Position numbers and translations under genes: made by a program
From: Sphingomonas kyeonggiensis
Lineage (GTDB): Bacteria > Pseudomonadota > Alphaproteobacteria > Sphingomonadales > Sphingomonadaceae
Length of the DNA stretch: 64,000 nucleotides
Direction: 5' to 3'
NCBI RefSeq assembly: GCF_014196745.1
Contig: NZ_JACIEH010000002.1
Coordinates: 310,383-374,382, forward strand
The notes under the pieces: model-generated
Told to the model about the DNA's origin: nothing
The model's database searches: none
Seen by the model: the letters and a program-made list of their open reading frames with translations, nothing else
Shown here: piece after piece, positions 51,193-60,209 of the stretch
How positions within the stretch are numbered: position 1 is the stretch's first letter
Layout: every line of letters begins with the position of its first letter

Positions 51193-52230
51193 ATGAACGC
51201 GCCCTTCGCCGCGCGCGGCACCGCCACGGTGCTGCCGCAGCCCTATCTCCTCTTCCTCGGCGACACGACCGAGCCCGGCTTCGCCAAGACCGCGTTCGGC
51301 CTGCGCGACTGGGCGGGCGAGAAATGCGTGGGCGAATATGCGTGCGGGGCCACCGTCTCCACCGGCCTGCCGCGCCTCACCCCCGCCGAGGCGGTGGCGA
51401 AGGGTGCGCGCGGACTGGTGATCGGCGTCGCCAATCCGGGCGGGGTGATCCCGCCCAGCTGGCGCACCTCGTTGGTCGAGGCACTGGAGGCGGGGCTCGA
51501 CATCGTATCGGGCATGCACGTGCGGCTGGCCGACATCCCCGAAGTGGCCGAGGCGGCGGCGCTGCTCGGGCGGCAGCTGATCGACATCCGCGTGCCCCCG
51601 GCCGACATCCCCGTCGCCACCGGGCGCAAGCGCAGCGGCAAAAGGCTGCTCACGGTCGGTACCGATTGCGCGCTCGGCAAGAAATACACTGCGCTCGCCA
51701 TTGCCCGAGCGTTCGAGGCGCGCGGGATCGATGCCGACTTCCGCGCGACCGGCCAGACCGGGATCATGATCGCCGGCGGCGGCATGCCGATGGATGCGGT
51801 GATCTCCGATTTCGAAGCGGGCGCGGCGGAAGTGCTGTCACCCGATGGGGCGCCCGAGCATTGGGACGTGATCGAAGGGCAGGGTTCGCTCGCGCACCCC
51901 GCCTATGCCGCAGTGTCGCTGGGCCTGCTCCATGGTAGCCAACCGGACGTGTTCGTGGTCTGCCACGAGCCGGGCCGAACGGCGATGCTAGGCACCGCCG
52001 GCTACACGGTCGCGACGATCGAGGAGATCATCGACCTGACCACTGCGCTCGGCAGGCGGACCAACCCGAACATCCGCTGCGGCGGGGTGAGCTTCAACAG
52101 CTCGGCACTGGACGAAGCCGAGGCGGCGGCGCTGATGGAAGCCGAGAGCAATCGGTTAGGCCTTCCCGTCGCCGATCCGGTGCGCGGAGGGCCCGCCTTC
52201 GACGCGCTGGTCGAAAGCTGCCTGGCATGA
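51193..52230 (+). CDS. dgcN: DgcN-like D-glutamate N-acetyltransferase (DUF1611)
   Basis: A 345-residue DUF1611 protein. The C-terminal P-loop-like domain opens LLTVGTDCALGKKYTALAIA (residues 153-170), with ATGQTGIMIAGGG and VIEGQGSLAHPAYAAVSLG beyond; the N-terminal part has YLLFLGDTTEPGFAKTAFGL and GVANPGGVIP. DUF1611 has been characterised as DgcN, which N-acetylates D-glutamate so that DgcA can racemise it. It sits 12 bases after the receptor gene and overlaps the permease by ATGA. Confidence 0.85.
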   Translation: MNAPFAARGTATVLPQPYLLFLGDTTEPGFAKTAFGLRDWAGEKCVGEYACGATVSTGLPRLTPAEAVAKGARGLVIGVANPGGVIPPSWRTSLVEALEAGLDIVSGMHVRLADIPEVAEAAALLGRQLIDIRVPPADIPVATGRKRSGKRLLTVGTDCALGKKYTALAIARAFEARGIDADFRATGQTGIMIAGGGMPMDAVISDFEAGAAEVLSPDGAPEHWDVIEGQGSLAHPAYAAVSLGLLHGSQPDVFVVCHEPGRTAMLGTAGYTVATIEEIIDLTTALGRRTNPNIRCGGVSFNSSALDEAEAAALMEAESNRLGLPVADPVRGGPAFDALVESCLA

Positions 52231-53354
52231 GCGCGCCGGCGGCAGGGTCGAGCTGGTTCCAGCGCTTCCTGCTGCCGGGCTTCGCGATGAAGGCCGTCAT
52301 CATCGGCGGCGGCTATGCGACGGGGCGCGAGCTGGCGGAGTATTTCCTGCCCGCCGGCCCCTGGGGCGGGCTTGCCGGCATGATCCTGGCGATGCTGCTG
52401 TGGAGCGTGATCGCGGCGGCCACCTTCGCCTATGCGCGGCTGGTGGGGGCGCTCGATTATCGCGCCTTCTTCGCCGAGCTGCTCGGCCCGGCCTGGATCG
52501 CGTTCGAGGGGGCGTACATCCTGTTCGTCGTGCTGATCCTCGCGGTGTTCGGGGCGAGCGCGGGAGCGATCGGCGCGGCGATGTTCGGCTGGCCGGTGTT
52601 CGCCGGCACCTTGGCGCTGGCGCTGGCGATCCTTGCCACCGTGACGCTCGGCAATGCGGCGGTGGAGGGCGTGTTCAAATACGTCTCCTTCCTGCTCTAC
52701 GCCGTCTATGCGATCTTCCTCGCGCTGAGCCTGTGGCGTTTCGGCGACCGCATCGCCGAGGGCTTCGCCACCCCCGCGCCGTGGAGTGGATGGGCGAGCG
52801 GCGGGCTTACCTATGCGAGCTACAACATCATCGGCGCGGTGGTGATCCTGCCGGTACTGCGGCATCTGACCAGCACTCGCGACGCGGTGGTCGCCGGCCT
52901 GATCGCCGGGCCGCTGGCGATGGCGCCGGCGATCCTGTTCTTCACCTGCATGATCGCCTTCTATCCGGGCATCGGCGCCGAGACGCTGCCTTCGGATTTC
53001 CTGCTGCGCCAGCTGGACGTGCCCGTCTTCCACTGGGCGTTCCAGATGATGATCTTCGCCGCGCTGCTCGAGAGCGGGGCCGGCGCGGTGCATGCGATCA
53101 ACGAGCGGGTGGCGGGCGTGGTGCGCCGGCGGCGTGGCGTCGAGTTGGGGGCAGGGGCCCGCGCCGCGATCGCCGGCGTACTGCTGCTCGTCTGCATGTT
53201 CGTCGCCGACCGGGTCGGGCTGATCGCGCTGATCGCCAGCGGCTACCGGCTCCTCGCCTGGCTGTTCCTCGCCGTGTTCGTGCTGCCGTTGCTGACCCTC
53301 GGGCTGGCACGGCTGCTCCGTCGCTCCGCCATTCCCCAGGAGATTGCCGCATGA
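52227..53354 (+). CDS. YkvI-family inner-membrane transporter
   Basis: A 375-residue integral membrane protein with about ten to eleven helices. The start FLLPGFAMKAVIIGGGYATG with RELAEYFLPAGPWGGL is characteristic of YkvI-type proteins of the amino acid-polyamine-cation superfamily. It likely carries the free amino acid or peptide product into the cytosol for DgcN/DgcA. Both ends overlap neighbours by ATGA, so supply is matched to the enzymes. Confidence 0.82.
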   Translation: MSAPAAGSSWFQRFLLPGFAMKAVIIGGGYATGRELAEYFLPAGPWGGLAGMILAMLLWSVIAAATFAYARLVGALDYRAFFAELLGPAWIAFEGAYILFVVLILAVFGASAGAIGAAMFGWPVFAGTLALALAILATVTLGNAAVEGVFKYVSFLLYAVYAIFLALSLWRFGDRIAEGFATPAPWSGWASGGLTYASYNIIGAVVILPVLRHLTSTRDAVVAGLIAGPLAMAPAILFFTCMIAFYPGIGAETLPSDFLLRQLDVPVFHWAFQMMIFAALLESGAGAVHAINERVAGVVRRRRGVELGAGARAAIAGVLLLVCMFVADRVGLIALIASGYRLLAWLFLAVFVLPLLTLGLARLLRRSAIPQEIAA

Positions 53355-54925
53355 AGCTGCGCCATCTGCTTGCTCTGCCGTTGCTCGCGCTCGCCACGCC
53401 CGCGCTGGCCGATCCGCCCGGCGGACTCGACGCCAAGGTCGAGGCGCTGCGCAAGGCGAGCGGGGCGCCGGGCATTGCGGTGGCGATCGTCGAGCATGGC
53501 AAGACGACGCTCGCCAGGGGCTGGGGCTATCGCAAGCTCGGCGACCCGGCGAAGGTGGACGCCGACACGATCTTCCAGACCGGATCGACCGGCAAGGCCT
53601 TCACCGCCGCCGCGCTCGCCATCCTGGTCGATCAGGGGAAGATCGGCTGGGACGACAAGGTGATCGACCACATGCCGTGGTTCCGCATGTACGATCCCTG
53701 GGTGACGCGCGAGATCACCGTGCGCGACCTGCTCGTCCATCATTCCGGGCTTGGTCTCGGCGCGGGGGACCTGCTCTTCGTGCCCCGCGGCAGCCTGTCG
53801 CGCAAGGAAACGGTCAAGCGGCTCGCCTATATCAAGCCGGCGACGAGCTTCCGCTCGAACTATGCGTACGACAACATCCTCTACATGGTCGCCGGCCAGC
53901 TGATCGAGGAAGTCAGCGGCAAGAGCTGGGAAGACTTCATGACCAGCGAGGTGCTCAGGCGCGGCGGCATGGGCACGGCGACCGCGACCTATGAAGCGCG
54001 CTGGGCGACCGCTGATCGTGCCTTCCCGCATGCCCGGATCGGCGGCGCGGTGCGCGGCGACGGGCCGAACTCGGTACTCGACGAGCGCGAGGAGCTCGGC
54101 CGTGCGGCAGCGCCCGCGGGCGGGCTGGCGCTCAGCGCCAACGACCTCGCCCAATGGCTCAAGATCCAGCTCGGCCATGGCAAGCTGCCGGGCGGCGGGC
54201 AGCTGTTCAGCGAGACCCAGGCGGCGGAGATGTGGAAGGGCGTCACCGTCCAGCCGCTCACACCGTATCCGGGCAGCCTTGCGCCGCTGACGCCGAAGTT
54301 CAGCACCTATGCGCTCGGCTGGGAAGTCGAGGACTACAAGGGCGCGCGGATCATCTCGCATGGCGGCGGGGTGTTCGGATCGATCACCCATGTGATCCTG
54401 CTGCCCGACCAGGATGTCGGCATCGCGGTGGTGGTGAATTCCGAGGACGTCGCCCTGCTGCGCGGCGTCGCGCACCTGCTGGTCGACCATTATCTCGGCA
54501 TCCCCGACCAGGACTGGCCGAAGCGGTTCGGCGAGTTCATGACCGCGCGGATCGAGGGCGGCAAGGCGGCGCTCTCGGCGGTGAAGGCAGCGCCGGCCAA
54601 GGTCGGGCCTTCGCTGTCGCTGGAACGCTATGCGGGGACCTATCGCGATCCCTGGTACGGCGATGTGGCGGTGACCCAGGGCACGGACGGGCTGCGGATC
54701 GACTTCAAGACGACACCGCGCATGGCCGGCAGGCTGGTCCATTGGCAGTATGACACCTTCGTCACCCGCTTCGACGACAAGGCGATCGAGCCGGCCTATG
54801 TGACCTTCGCGCTCGATGCCGACGGCAAGGTGTCGCGGGTGACGATGAAGCCGGAAAGCACGATCGCCGACTTCAGCTATGACTATCGCGATCTCGATCT
54901 GCGGCCTGTGGAAGACAAGAAATGA
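53351..54925 (+). CDS. exported serine hydrolase (beta-lactamase fold, DUF3471-like tail)
   Basis: A 524-residue protein with a signal peptide (MKLRHLLALPLLALATPALA). The catalytic domain shows QTGSTGKAFTAAAL (Ser79, Lys82), NYAYDNILYMVAGQLIEE (YxN) and SHGGGVFGSITHV in the KTG position. A C-terminal domain (about 420-515; YAGTYRDPWYGDVAV) matches the DUF3471 lipocalin-like tails of such enzymes. It is the second periplasmic hydrolase of the locus and may release terminal D-residues. The frame is open upstream to 52400 only as shadow of the permease gene. Confidence 0.85.
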   Translation: MKLRHLLALPLLALATPALADPPGGLDAKVEALRKASGAPGIAVAIVEHGKTTLARGWGYRKLGDPAKVDADTIFQTGSTGKAFTAAALAILVDQGKIGWDDKVIDHMPWFRMYDPWVTREITVRDLLVHHSGLGLGAGDLLFVPRGSLSRKETVKRLAYIKPATSFRSNYAYDNILYMVAGQLIEEVSGKSWEDFMTSEVLRRGGMGTATATYEARWATADRAFPHARIGGAVRGDGPNSVLDEREELGRAAAPAGGLALSANDLAQWLKIQLGHGKLPGGGQLFSETQAAEMWKGVTVQPLTPYPGSLAPLTPKFSTYALGWEVEDYKGARIISHGGGVFGSITHVILLPDQDVGIAVVVNSEDVALLRGVAHLLVDHYLGIPDQDWPKRFGEFMTARIEGGKAALSAVKAAPAKVGPSLSLERYAGTYRDPWYGDVAVTQGTDGLRIDFKTTPRMAGRLVHWQYDTFVTRFDDKAIEPAYVTFALDADGKVSRVTMKPESTIADFSYDYRDLDLRPVEDKK

Positions 54926-56109
54926 CCAAGCGTCTCGCGCTCCTCGCCCTGCTCCTTTCCGGCTGCGCGGCGGCGCCTGTGGTTCAGGCGCCCGCGCAGA
55001 AGGCGCACAAGGACTTCCTCGTCCTCGACACCCATCTCGACACCCCGCTGCACTTCGCCCGGGCGGGGTGGAGCTTCGACGGGCATCACGATCCGGCGAC
55101 CGACCTCGTCCAGGTCGACATGGAGCGGATGCGGGCGGGCGCGCTCGATGGCGGCTTCTTCGCGATCTATACCGAGCAGGGGCCGCTGACGGCCAAGGGC
55201 TATGCCGATGCGCTGGCCTATGCGCGCGGGCGATCGGACCTGATCGACTCTACGCTGGCCAAGTTTCCGGACAGGATCGGGCGGGCGCTGACCCCGGACG
55301 ATGCGCTGCGGCTCAACCGCGAGGGCAAGCTCGTCGCGTTCAAGAGCATGGAGAACAGCTACGAGTTGGGCGAGGACGTCTCGCTGCTCGAGGAATTCTA
55401 CGACCGCGGCGTGCGACTGGCCGGGCCCGTCCACGCCGCCAACAACCAGTTCGCCGACAGCTCGGGCGACAAGCCGAAATGGCATGGACTCTCTCCCCTC
55501 GGGCGCAAATGGGTGGAGGAAGCGAACCGGCTGGGCATCGCGATCGATGCGAGCCATGCGTCGGACGACACGTTCGACCAGATGCTCGCGCTGTCGAAGA
55601 CGCCGCTGCTGCTGTCGCACAGCAGCGGGCGCTGGGCGTTCGATCATCCGCGCAACCTGGATGACGAGCGCATCCGCAAGCTCGCCGCCAAGGGCGGGGC
55701 GATCTGCGTCAGCACGATCTTCCTGGCGAACATGAACATGACGCCCGAGCGCGCGGCGCTGTTCGCCAGGTACGAGCACATCTCCGACCTCTCGCCGGCC
55801 GAGCAGGCCGACCTTGCCGCCAAATGGCATGAACTCGACAAGACCCAGCCGATCTGGGGGAAGGCCGATTTCGAGCGCTACATGGAAATGGTCCTCCATG
55901 TGATCAAAGTCGCCGGGGTCGACCATGTCTGTTTCGGTGCCGACTGGGACGGTGGCGGCGGGTTGCCGGGGATCGCGGACATCTCCGCGCTGCCCAAGGT
56001 CACCGAGCGGTTGCGCAAGGCCGGCTATTCGGATGCGGATCTCGACAAGATGTGGAGCGGCAACATCCTGCGCGTCGTCGGCGAAGCGCAGAAGGCGGCG
56101 GGGCGCTAG
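54922..56109 (+). CDS. M19-family dipeptidase lipoprotein
   Basis: A 395-residue zinc dipeptidase with a lipoprotein signal (LLALLLSGC, Cys15). The zinc ligands are seen in LDTHLDTPLHF (HxD), SMENSYELGED (bridging Glu), and SHSSGRWAFDHPRN and IDASHASDD for the two His. Renal-dipeptidase-type enzymes split L,D- and L,L-dipeptides and accept C-terminal D residues. As last gene of the locus it would yield free D-amino acids. It overlaps the serine hydrolase by ATGA and converges on the MFS gene, both stops sharing CTAG. Confidence 0.9.
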   Translation: MTKRLALLALLLSGCAAAPVVQAPAQKAHKDFLVLDTHLDTPLHFARAGWSFDGHHDPATDLVQVDMERMRAGALDGGFFAIYTEQGPLTAKGYADALAYARGRSDLIDSTLAKFPDRIGRALTPDDALRLNREGKLVAFKSMENSYELGEDVSLLEEFYDRGVRLAGPVHAANNQFADSSGDKPKWHGLSPLGRKWVEEANRLGIAIDASHASDDTFDQMLALSKTPLLLSHSSGRWAFDHPRNLDDERIRKLAAKGGAICVSTIFLANMNMTPERAALFARYEHISDLSPAEQADLAAKWHELDKTQPIWGKADFERYMEMVLHVIKVAGVDHVCFGADWDGGGGLPGIADISALPKVTERLRKAGYSDADLDKMWSGNILRVVGEAQKAAGR

Positions 56110-57623
56110 CCGGTACACTCCGCCGCGTTGCGGCGGCGGGAGGCTGCACCGGCGCGGAAGGTGATGAAGCTCAACCCCGCCAGGACCCATACCGCCACGC
56201 CGCCATAGAGCATGACGATGCCGAACCCCTCGGCGAGGCCCTGGCGCACCAGTGCGGGCGACAGTCCGGCCGCGAGCGCGCGGTCGTCGCCGGCGGCGAT
56301 GGCCTGGGCCACGTCGCGCAGCCTCGCGGTGTCGGCCGCGCTCGCCCGCTGCAGCGCCCAGGCGATCCCTTCGACCAGCAGGAAGCCCATGAAGGCAATG
56401 TTCACCGCGAGCGTGATCAGCCGCGCGCTCATGTCCATGCCCGAGGCCATGCCGGCCCGGCTCGGCGGGACGGAAGCGGTGGTGGTGTTGGTCACCGGCG
56501 TGTTCGTGATGCCGAGCCCTATGCCGGCGAGCAGCAGGCCGGGAAGCAGCGTCGACCAGCCCGGCTGCGGCGCCGCGCTCCCCAGCTTCATCGCCAGGAA
56601 GCCCAGGCCGATGGCGAACAGGCCGAGCGGGATCACGGTGGCCGGCCCGTATCGCAGCGCCAGCCGCTCGCCCAGCGGCGGGAAGACGAGCGCGGGCAGC
56701 GTATAGGCGAGCACGCAGAGACCGGTGGCCAGCGGATCATAGCCGAGGCCGATCTGCAGATAGATCGGGAGGTAGATCATGAACGGCCAGTAGCTGACGT
56801 TCATCGCCGCCCCGCCGAGGATGGCGCCGGAGAAGTCGCGGTTCCGGAAGACGGAGAAGTCGAACATCGGATGCGCCTGCCTGTGTTCCACAAACAGGAA
56901 GGCGGCGAAGCAGGCTGCGGTGGCGCCGACCACCAGCATCGCGCCGGACAGGCCGAGTGCCGGACCCTGGGTGATGAAATAGACCAGCCCGAACACGCTC
57001 AGCGAAAGGGTGGCGATGCCGGCCGCGTCCAGATGCTTTGCCTCGGGATCGCGGGACTCCTCCACCGTGCCGGCGGCGAGCGCCAGGGTGAGCGCGGCGA
57101 GGGGCAGATGCACGAGGAAGATCCACTTCCAGCCCGCCAGGGCGATGATCGCGCTGCCGATGAGCGGGCCGAAGCCGAGGCCGATGCCCGACACGATGCC
57201 CCAGGTCGCGAAGGCGCGGCTCCGTTCCCGTGCATCCCGGAACTGGTGCGAAAGTAGCGCGATCGAGCAGATCAGCATCGCCCCGCCGGCCAGCCCCTGG
57301 AGGAAGCGGCCGGCGATCAGCACCGCCATGTCCTGGGCGATGCCGCACAAGGCGGACGTGGCACCGAACGCGACCACGCTGATCAGAAACAGAAGTTTGC
57401 GCCCGAAGCGATCGGCCAGCGTTCCCGTCGCCATCAGCACCGTCGTGCAGGCCAGCGTATAGGCGTTCATCACCCACTGCATGTCCTGGAAGCCGCCGTG
57501 AAGATCGCGTTCCAATGTGGGCAGGATCACCGGCACGCTGGTGATCTCCAGCCCGAACATCAGCGCGCCCAGGCACATGGCGAGCAACGCCAGCCGGTTC
57601 TTCCCGGCAGAATCTTGGATCAT
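56106..57623 (-). CDS. DHA2-family MFS drug efflux transporter
   Basis: A 505-residue 14-helix major facilitator of the EmrB/QacA type. Motif A reads GTLADRFGRKLLF; helix 5 has GIGLGFGPLIGSAI, and the later helices contain GIGLGITNTPVTNT. It should export toxic organic compounds by proton exchange. ATG 57623 is preceded by GGAAGG; a GTG nine bases upstream is less likely. It is divergent from a LysR gene 129 bases away. Confidence 0.9.
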   Translation of the reverse strand: MIQDSAGKNRLALLAMCLGALMFGLEITSVPVILPTLERDLHGGFQDMQWVMNAYTLACTTVLMATGTLADRFGRKLLFLISVVAFGATSALCGIAQDMAVLIAGRFLQGLAGGAMLICSIALLSHQFRDARERSRAFATWGIVSGIGLGFGPLIGSAIIALAGWKWIFLVHLPLAALTLALAAGTVEESRDPEAKHLDAAGIATLSLSVFGLVYFITQGPALGLSGAMLVVGATAACFAAFLFVEHRQAHPMFDFSVFRNRDFSGAILGGAAMNVSYWPFMIYLPIYLQIGLGYDPLATGLCVLAYTLPALVFPPLGERLALRYGPATVIPLGLFAIGLGFLAMKLGSAAPQPGWSTLLPGLLLAGIGLGITNTPVTNTTTASVPPSRAGMASGMDMSARLITLAVNIAFMGFLLVEGIAWALQRASAADTARLRDVAQAIAAGDDRALAAGLSPALVRQGLAEGFGIVMLYGGVAVWVLAGLSFITFRAGAASRRRNAAECTG

Positions 57624-57695
57624 CGACGGCACCCTTCCAAACTCCGCGGCCGGAACCGTCCGCGGCTGGCGCGCTATCTGGGGAAGGGCGATCGA

Positions 57696-57752
57696 TGACG
57701 GAAATGATTTTATTTTCTGGCATCCATTATCAACTGTAATTAATCAGCGTCC
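57696..57752. promoter_or_regulatory. AT-rich divergent promoter region with LysR-type site
   Basis: The MFS-LysR gap turns AT-rich here (GATTTTATTTTCTGG, then ATTATCAACTGTAATTAAT). The latter is a loose inverted repeat with T-N11-A spacing, the usual LysR recognition pattern, about 10-30 bases before the LysR start. It likely carries both promoters. Confidence 0.4.
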
Positions 57753-58610
57753 ATGGACATCGACCCCGCGCTTCTGCGTGCCTTTGTCGCGGTCAGCGAG
57801 TTCGGCGGCTTCACCCGCGCCGCACGGCGGTTGAACCTGACGCAGCCGGCGGTGAGCCACCAGATCCGGCGGCTGGAGGAGCAGATCGGGCGGCCGCTGA
57901 TCCGCCGCACCACGCGCAGCCTGACCCTGACCGAGGACGGCGAGGATTTCCTGATCCACGCCCGCCAGATCCTGGCCGGCCTGGACGCGCTCGCCCAGCG
58001 CTTCCGTCCTTCGCCGGTGACCGGCGTGGTGCGTTTCGGCACGCCCGAGGCCTTTATGGGCGAGCGGCTGCCGATGCTGCTCAGCCAGTTCTCGCGCGCG
58101 TTCCCGTCCGTACGACTGGACGTGCATGTAAGCACCTATCTCGATCTCAGCGCGATGATTGCGGCCGAGGATCTCGATCTCGCCGTGGTGCTCTCCACCG
58201 CCGGCGGCGAGAATGGCGGGACCGCGCTGCGTCAGGCCGAGTTTGCCTGGGTGGCCGCCGAAGGCTTTGTGCCGCCGTCCTGCGGATCGCTGCCGCTCGC
58301 CTTTCACCCGCCCAATTGCATCAATCGGCTGGTCGGCGTGGAGGCGCTGGAGCGGACCGACATCGAATGGCACATCGCCTTCACCTCGCCGAGCGAGCAG
58401 GGTCTGCGCGCGGCGGTGCGATCGGGCCTGGCGGTGGCGGTGCTGATGCGCAGCGACGTAGAGCCGGGCATGCGCGTGCTGGACCGCGAGTTCGGATTGC
58501 CGCCCCTGCCGAGCGCGGACTTCGTGCTGATCGAAAGCCGAGGCGCCGCAGCGCCGGCGGCCCATGCCTTTGGCCGGATGCTGGTGGAGATGGAGGGACC
58601 CGGCAGCTGA
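57753..58610 (+). CDS. LysR-family transcriptional regulator
   Basis: A 285-residue LysR protein. The N-terminal winged helix reads LRAFVAVSEFGGFTRAARRL, NLTQPAVSHQIRRLEEQIG and LIRRTTRSLTLTEDG; residues about 90-280 form the effector-binding domain with VVRFGTPEAFMGERLP. Divergence from the MFS transporter gene suggests that it controls efflux. The effector is unknown. Confidence 0.93.
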   Translation: MDIDPALLRAFVAVSEFGGFTRAARRLNLTQPAVSHQIRRLEEQIGRPLIRRTTRSLTLTEDGEDFLIHARQILAGLDALAQRFRPSPVTGVVRFGTPEAFMGERLPMLLSQFSRAFPSVRLDVHVSTYLDLSAMIAAEDLDLAVVLSTAGGENGGTALRQAEFAWVAAEGFVPPSCGSLPLAFHPPNCINRLVGVEALERTDIEWHIAFTSPSEQGLRAAVRSGLAVAVLMRSDVEPGMRVLDREFGLPPLPSADFVLIESRGAAAPAAHAFGRMLVEMEGPGS

Positions 58611-58644
58611 GGCGGCGTCCCTGTCCGCCGGCCGCCCAATGCGG

Positions 58645-60204
58645 TCAGTCGTCCACGTCCATCACGTCGTAGCGGAACCGCGCCGTGCCATTGGCGGGCA
58701 GCGTCGCCGCCAGCACGCTCTTGCCCGGCTTCTTCGTCACCTTGACCGAGGTGCGGCGCAAAACCCGATCGGCCCGGTTGGTGAATTCGAGCTCGAACCG
58801 GACGGGGAAGGGATTCGCGTTGCGGACCGTGACGGTGAAGCGATCGCCGTCCTTGATGCTGTCGCTGTCGTCCTCGATCGTGACGTTCTGCGCTTCGCCG
58901 AAGACCAGTTCGATCTCCTCGTCGATCGTCTTGTCCTGCACATTGCTTTCGCCGACCAGCTGCCGGCCCCAGGCGCTGTCCTGGTAGAGCACCGCCTTGC
59001 CCGCGGGCACCGGGGTGCCGAGCCCATTGGCCTTGGTGTTGCGGAAGCGGAAGAGCAGCTCGGGCTCCTCGGGATCGCCCCAGGATGCCTTCGACCGATA
59101 GACCAGCGCACCCTTGATCCGGCGATTGGCGAGGAAGGCGACCTGCTTCTGCGACTGGGCCGCGACGGTGACCGGCACCGGAATGCGGTAGAGCTTGAGG
59201 TCGCCGAGATTCTCCGCCTTGGCCACCACGGAGACTGGAATCGCCGCGGATGCGGCGCGGAAGTCCAGGCGGGTCCCGGTGACGACGATCTCGCCCGCGG
59301 CCATGTCCATCGCCATCGGTGCGGGCGCCGGCAGCGGTTCGGCGAGCGTCGTCAGCCGGTCGCTGGTGGTGCCCTGCGGCCAGCAATAGGTTTCGCGGTT
59401 CAGCCAGCGGGCGCTCTCGATCGCTTCCAGGCCGAGATCGTCCTGGGTCTCGTCGGAACGGTTGACCCGGCCGGCGACCGCGGCGGTGGTCGCATCGACG
59501 AAGCTGGTCTCGTCGCTGCTGGCCATGGTCAGCCAGGCGAACAGGTCGAGCCCGCTGCCGTCCGGCGCCAGCGTGCCCACATAGGTGGCGTCCCAGTCGA
59601 AGCCGGTGGCGATATAGGCCAGTGTCACGGTGACCTGGCCGCCGGGCTGGTCGCGCGTGGTCATGGTCAGCACCGGCTTGGCCGAGAGCGAGGCCGGCGC
59701 GCCGGGGTAGAGCAGGGTCTGCGCCAGCCCGGTGCAATAGACCGCCTCCGCCCCCTGGGCGGTCTGGATCACCATCCGGTTGGCGGCGGAGCGGATCGTT
59801 GCGCGCTCCTCGACGCGCTTGCCGGTCGCCGGATTGGTGCGGCGCAGGATCACCTGCTGGCCGGTATAGGCATCGACCAGCCCGGACTGCGACAACAGGC
59901 CGGCATCGCGGTTCCGCTCGCGCTGCTCGGCGCCGAACAGGATGGCCGATTGCGGCACGATGCCGCCCGCCACCCCTTCGAAGCGCACCGTCGCGACGCC
60001 CGGCGGCAGGGTGATGGTGCGCGTCTCGCTGATCAGCGCAAAGGATTCCGGCCGGTCGCGGTCGATCTCGCGATCGCCGCGATTTGGATCGCGATACAGC
60101 GTCACCGCGACCTTGTCCGGCGCGGCCGACGTCACCACCGGCACCTGGCCGTGCGCGGCCAGCGGCGCGAACAGGAACAGAAGGGAGGCGAGCAGCCGCC
60201 GCAT
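58645..60204 (-). CDS. exported DUF4139 protein with TonB-plug-like motif
   Basis: A 519-residue exported protein (signal MRRLLASLLFLFAPLAAHG) of the DUF4139 type, shown by LRRTNPATGKRVEERATI, VTLAYIATGFDWDATYVG and the final FRYDVMDVDD. Near residue 305 it carries AGEIVVTGTRLD, the sequence that opens the plug of many TonB-dependent receptors but is out of place here. It follows its paralog by five bases, so they are co-transcribed. Function unknown; presumably periplasmic or outer-membrane associated. Confidence 0.82.
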   Translation of the reverse strand: MRRLLASLLFLFAPLAAHGQVPVVTSAAPDKVAVTLYRDPNRGDREIDRDRPESFALISETRTITLPPGVATVRFEGVAGGIVPQSAILFGAEQRERNRDAGLLSQSGLVDAYTGQQVILRRTNPATGKRVEERATIRSAANRMVIQTAQGAEAVYCTGLAQTLLYPGAPASLSAKPVLTMTTRDQPGGQVTVTLAYIATGFDWDATYVGTLAPDGSGLDLFAWLTMASSDETSFVDATTAAVAGRVNRSDETQDDLGLEAIESARWLNRETYCWPQGTTSDRLTTLAEPLPAPAPMAMDMAAGEIVVTGTRLDFRAASAAIPVSVVAKAENLGDLKLYRIPVPVTVAAQSQKQVAFLANRRIKGALVYRSKASWGDPEEPELLFRFRNTKANGLGTPVPAGKAVLYQDSAWGRQLVGESNVQDKTIDEEIELVFGEAQNVTIEDDSDSIKDGDRFTVTVRNANPFPVRFELEFTNRADRVLRRTSVKVTKKPGKSVLAATLPANGTARFRYDVMDVDD

Positions 60205-60209
60205 GGCGA

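Noticed and set aside
52400..53350. Upstream extension of the second serine hydrolase
   Set aside because: The extension is Arg/Gly/Ala-rich shadow of the permease gene; the true start with signal peptide is at 53351.
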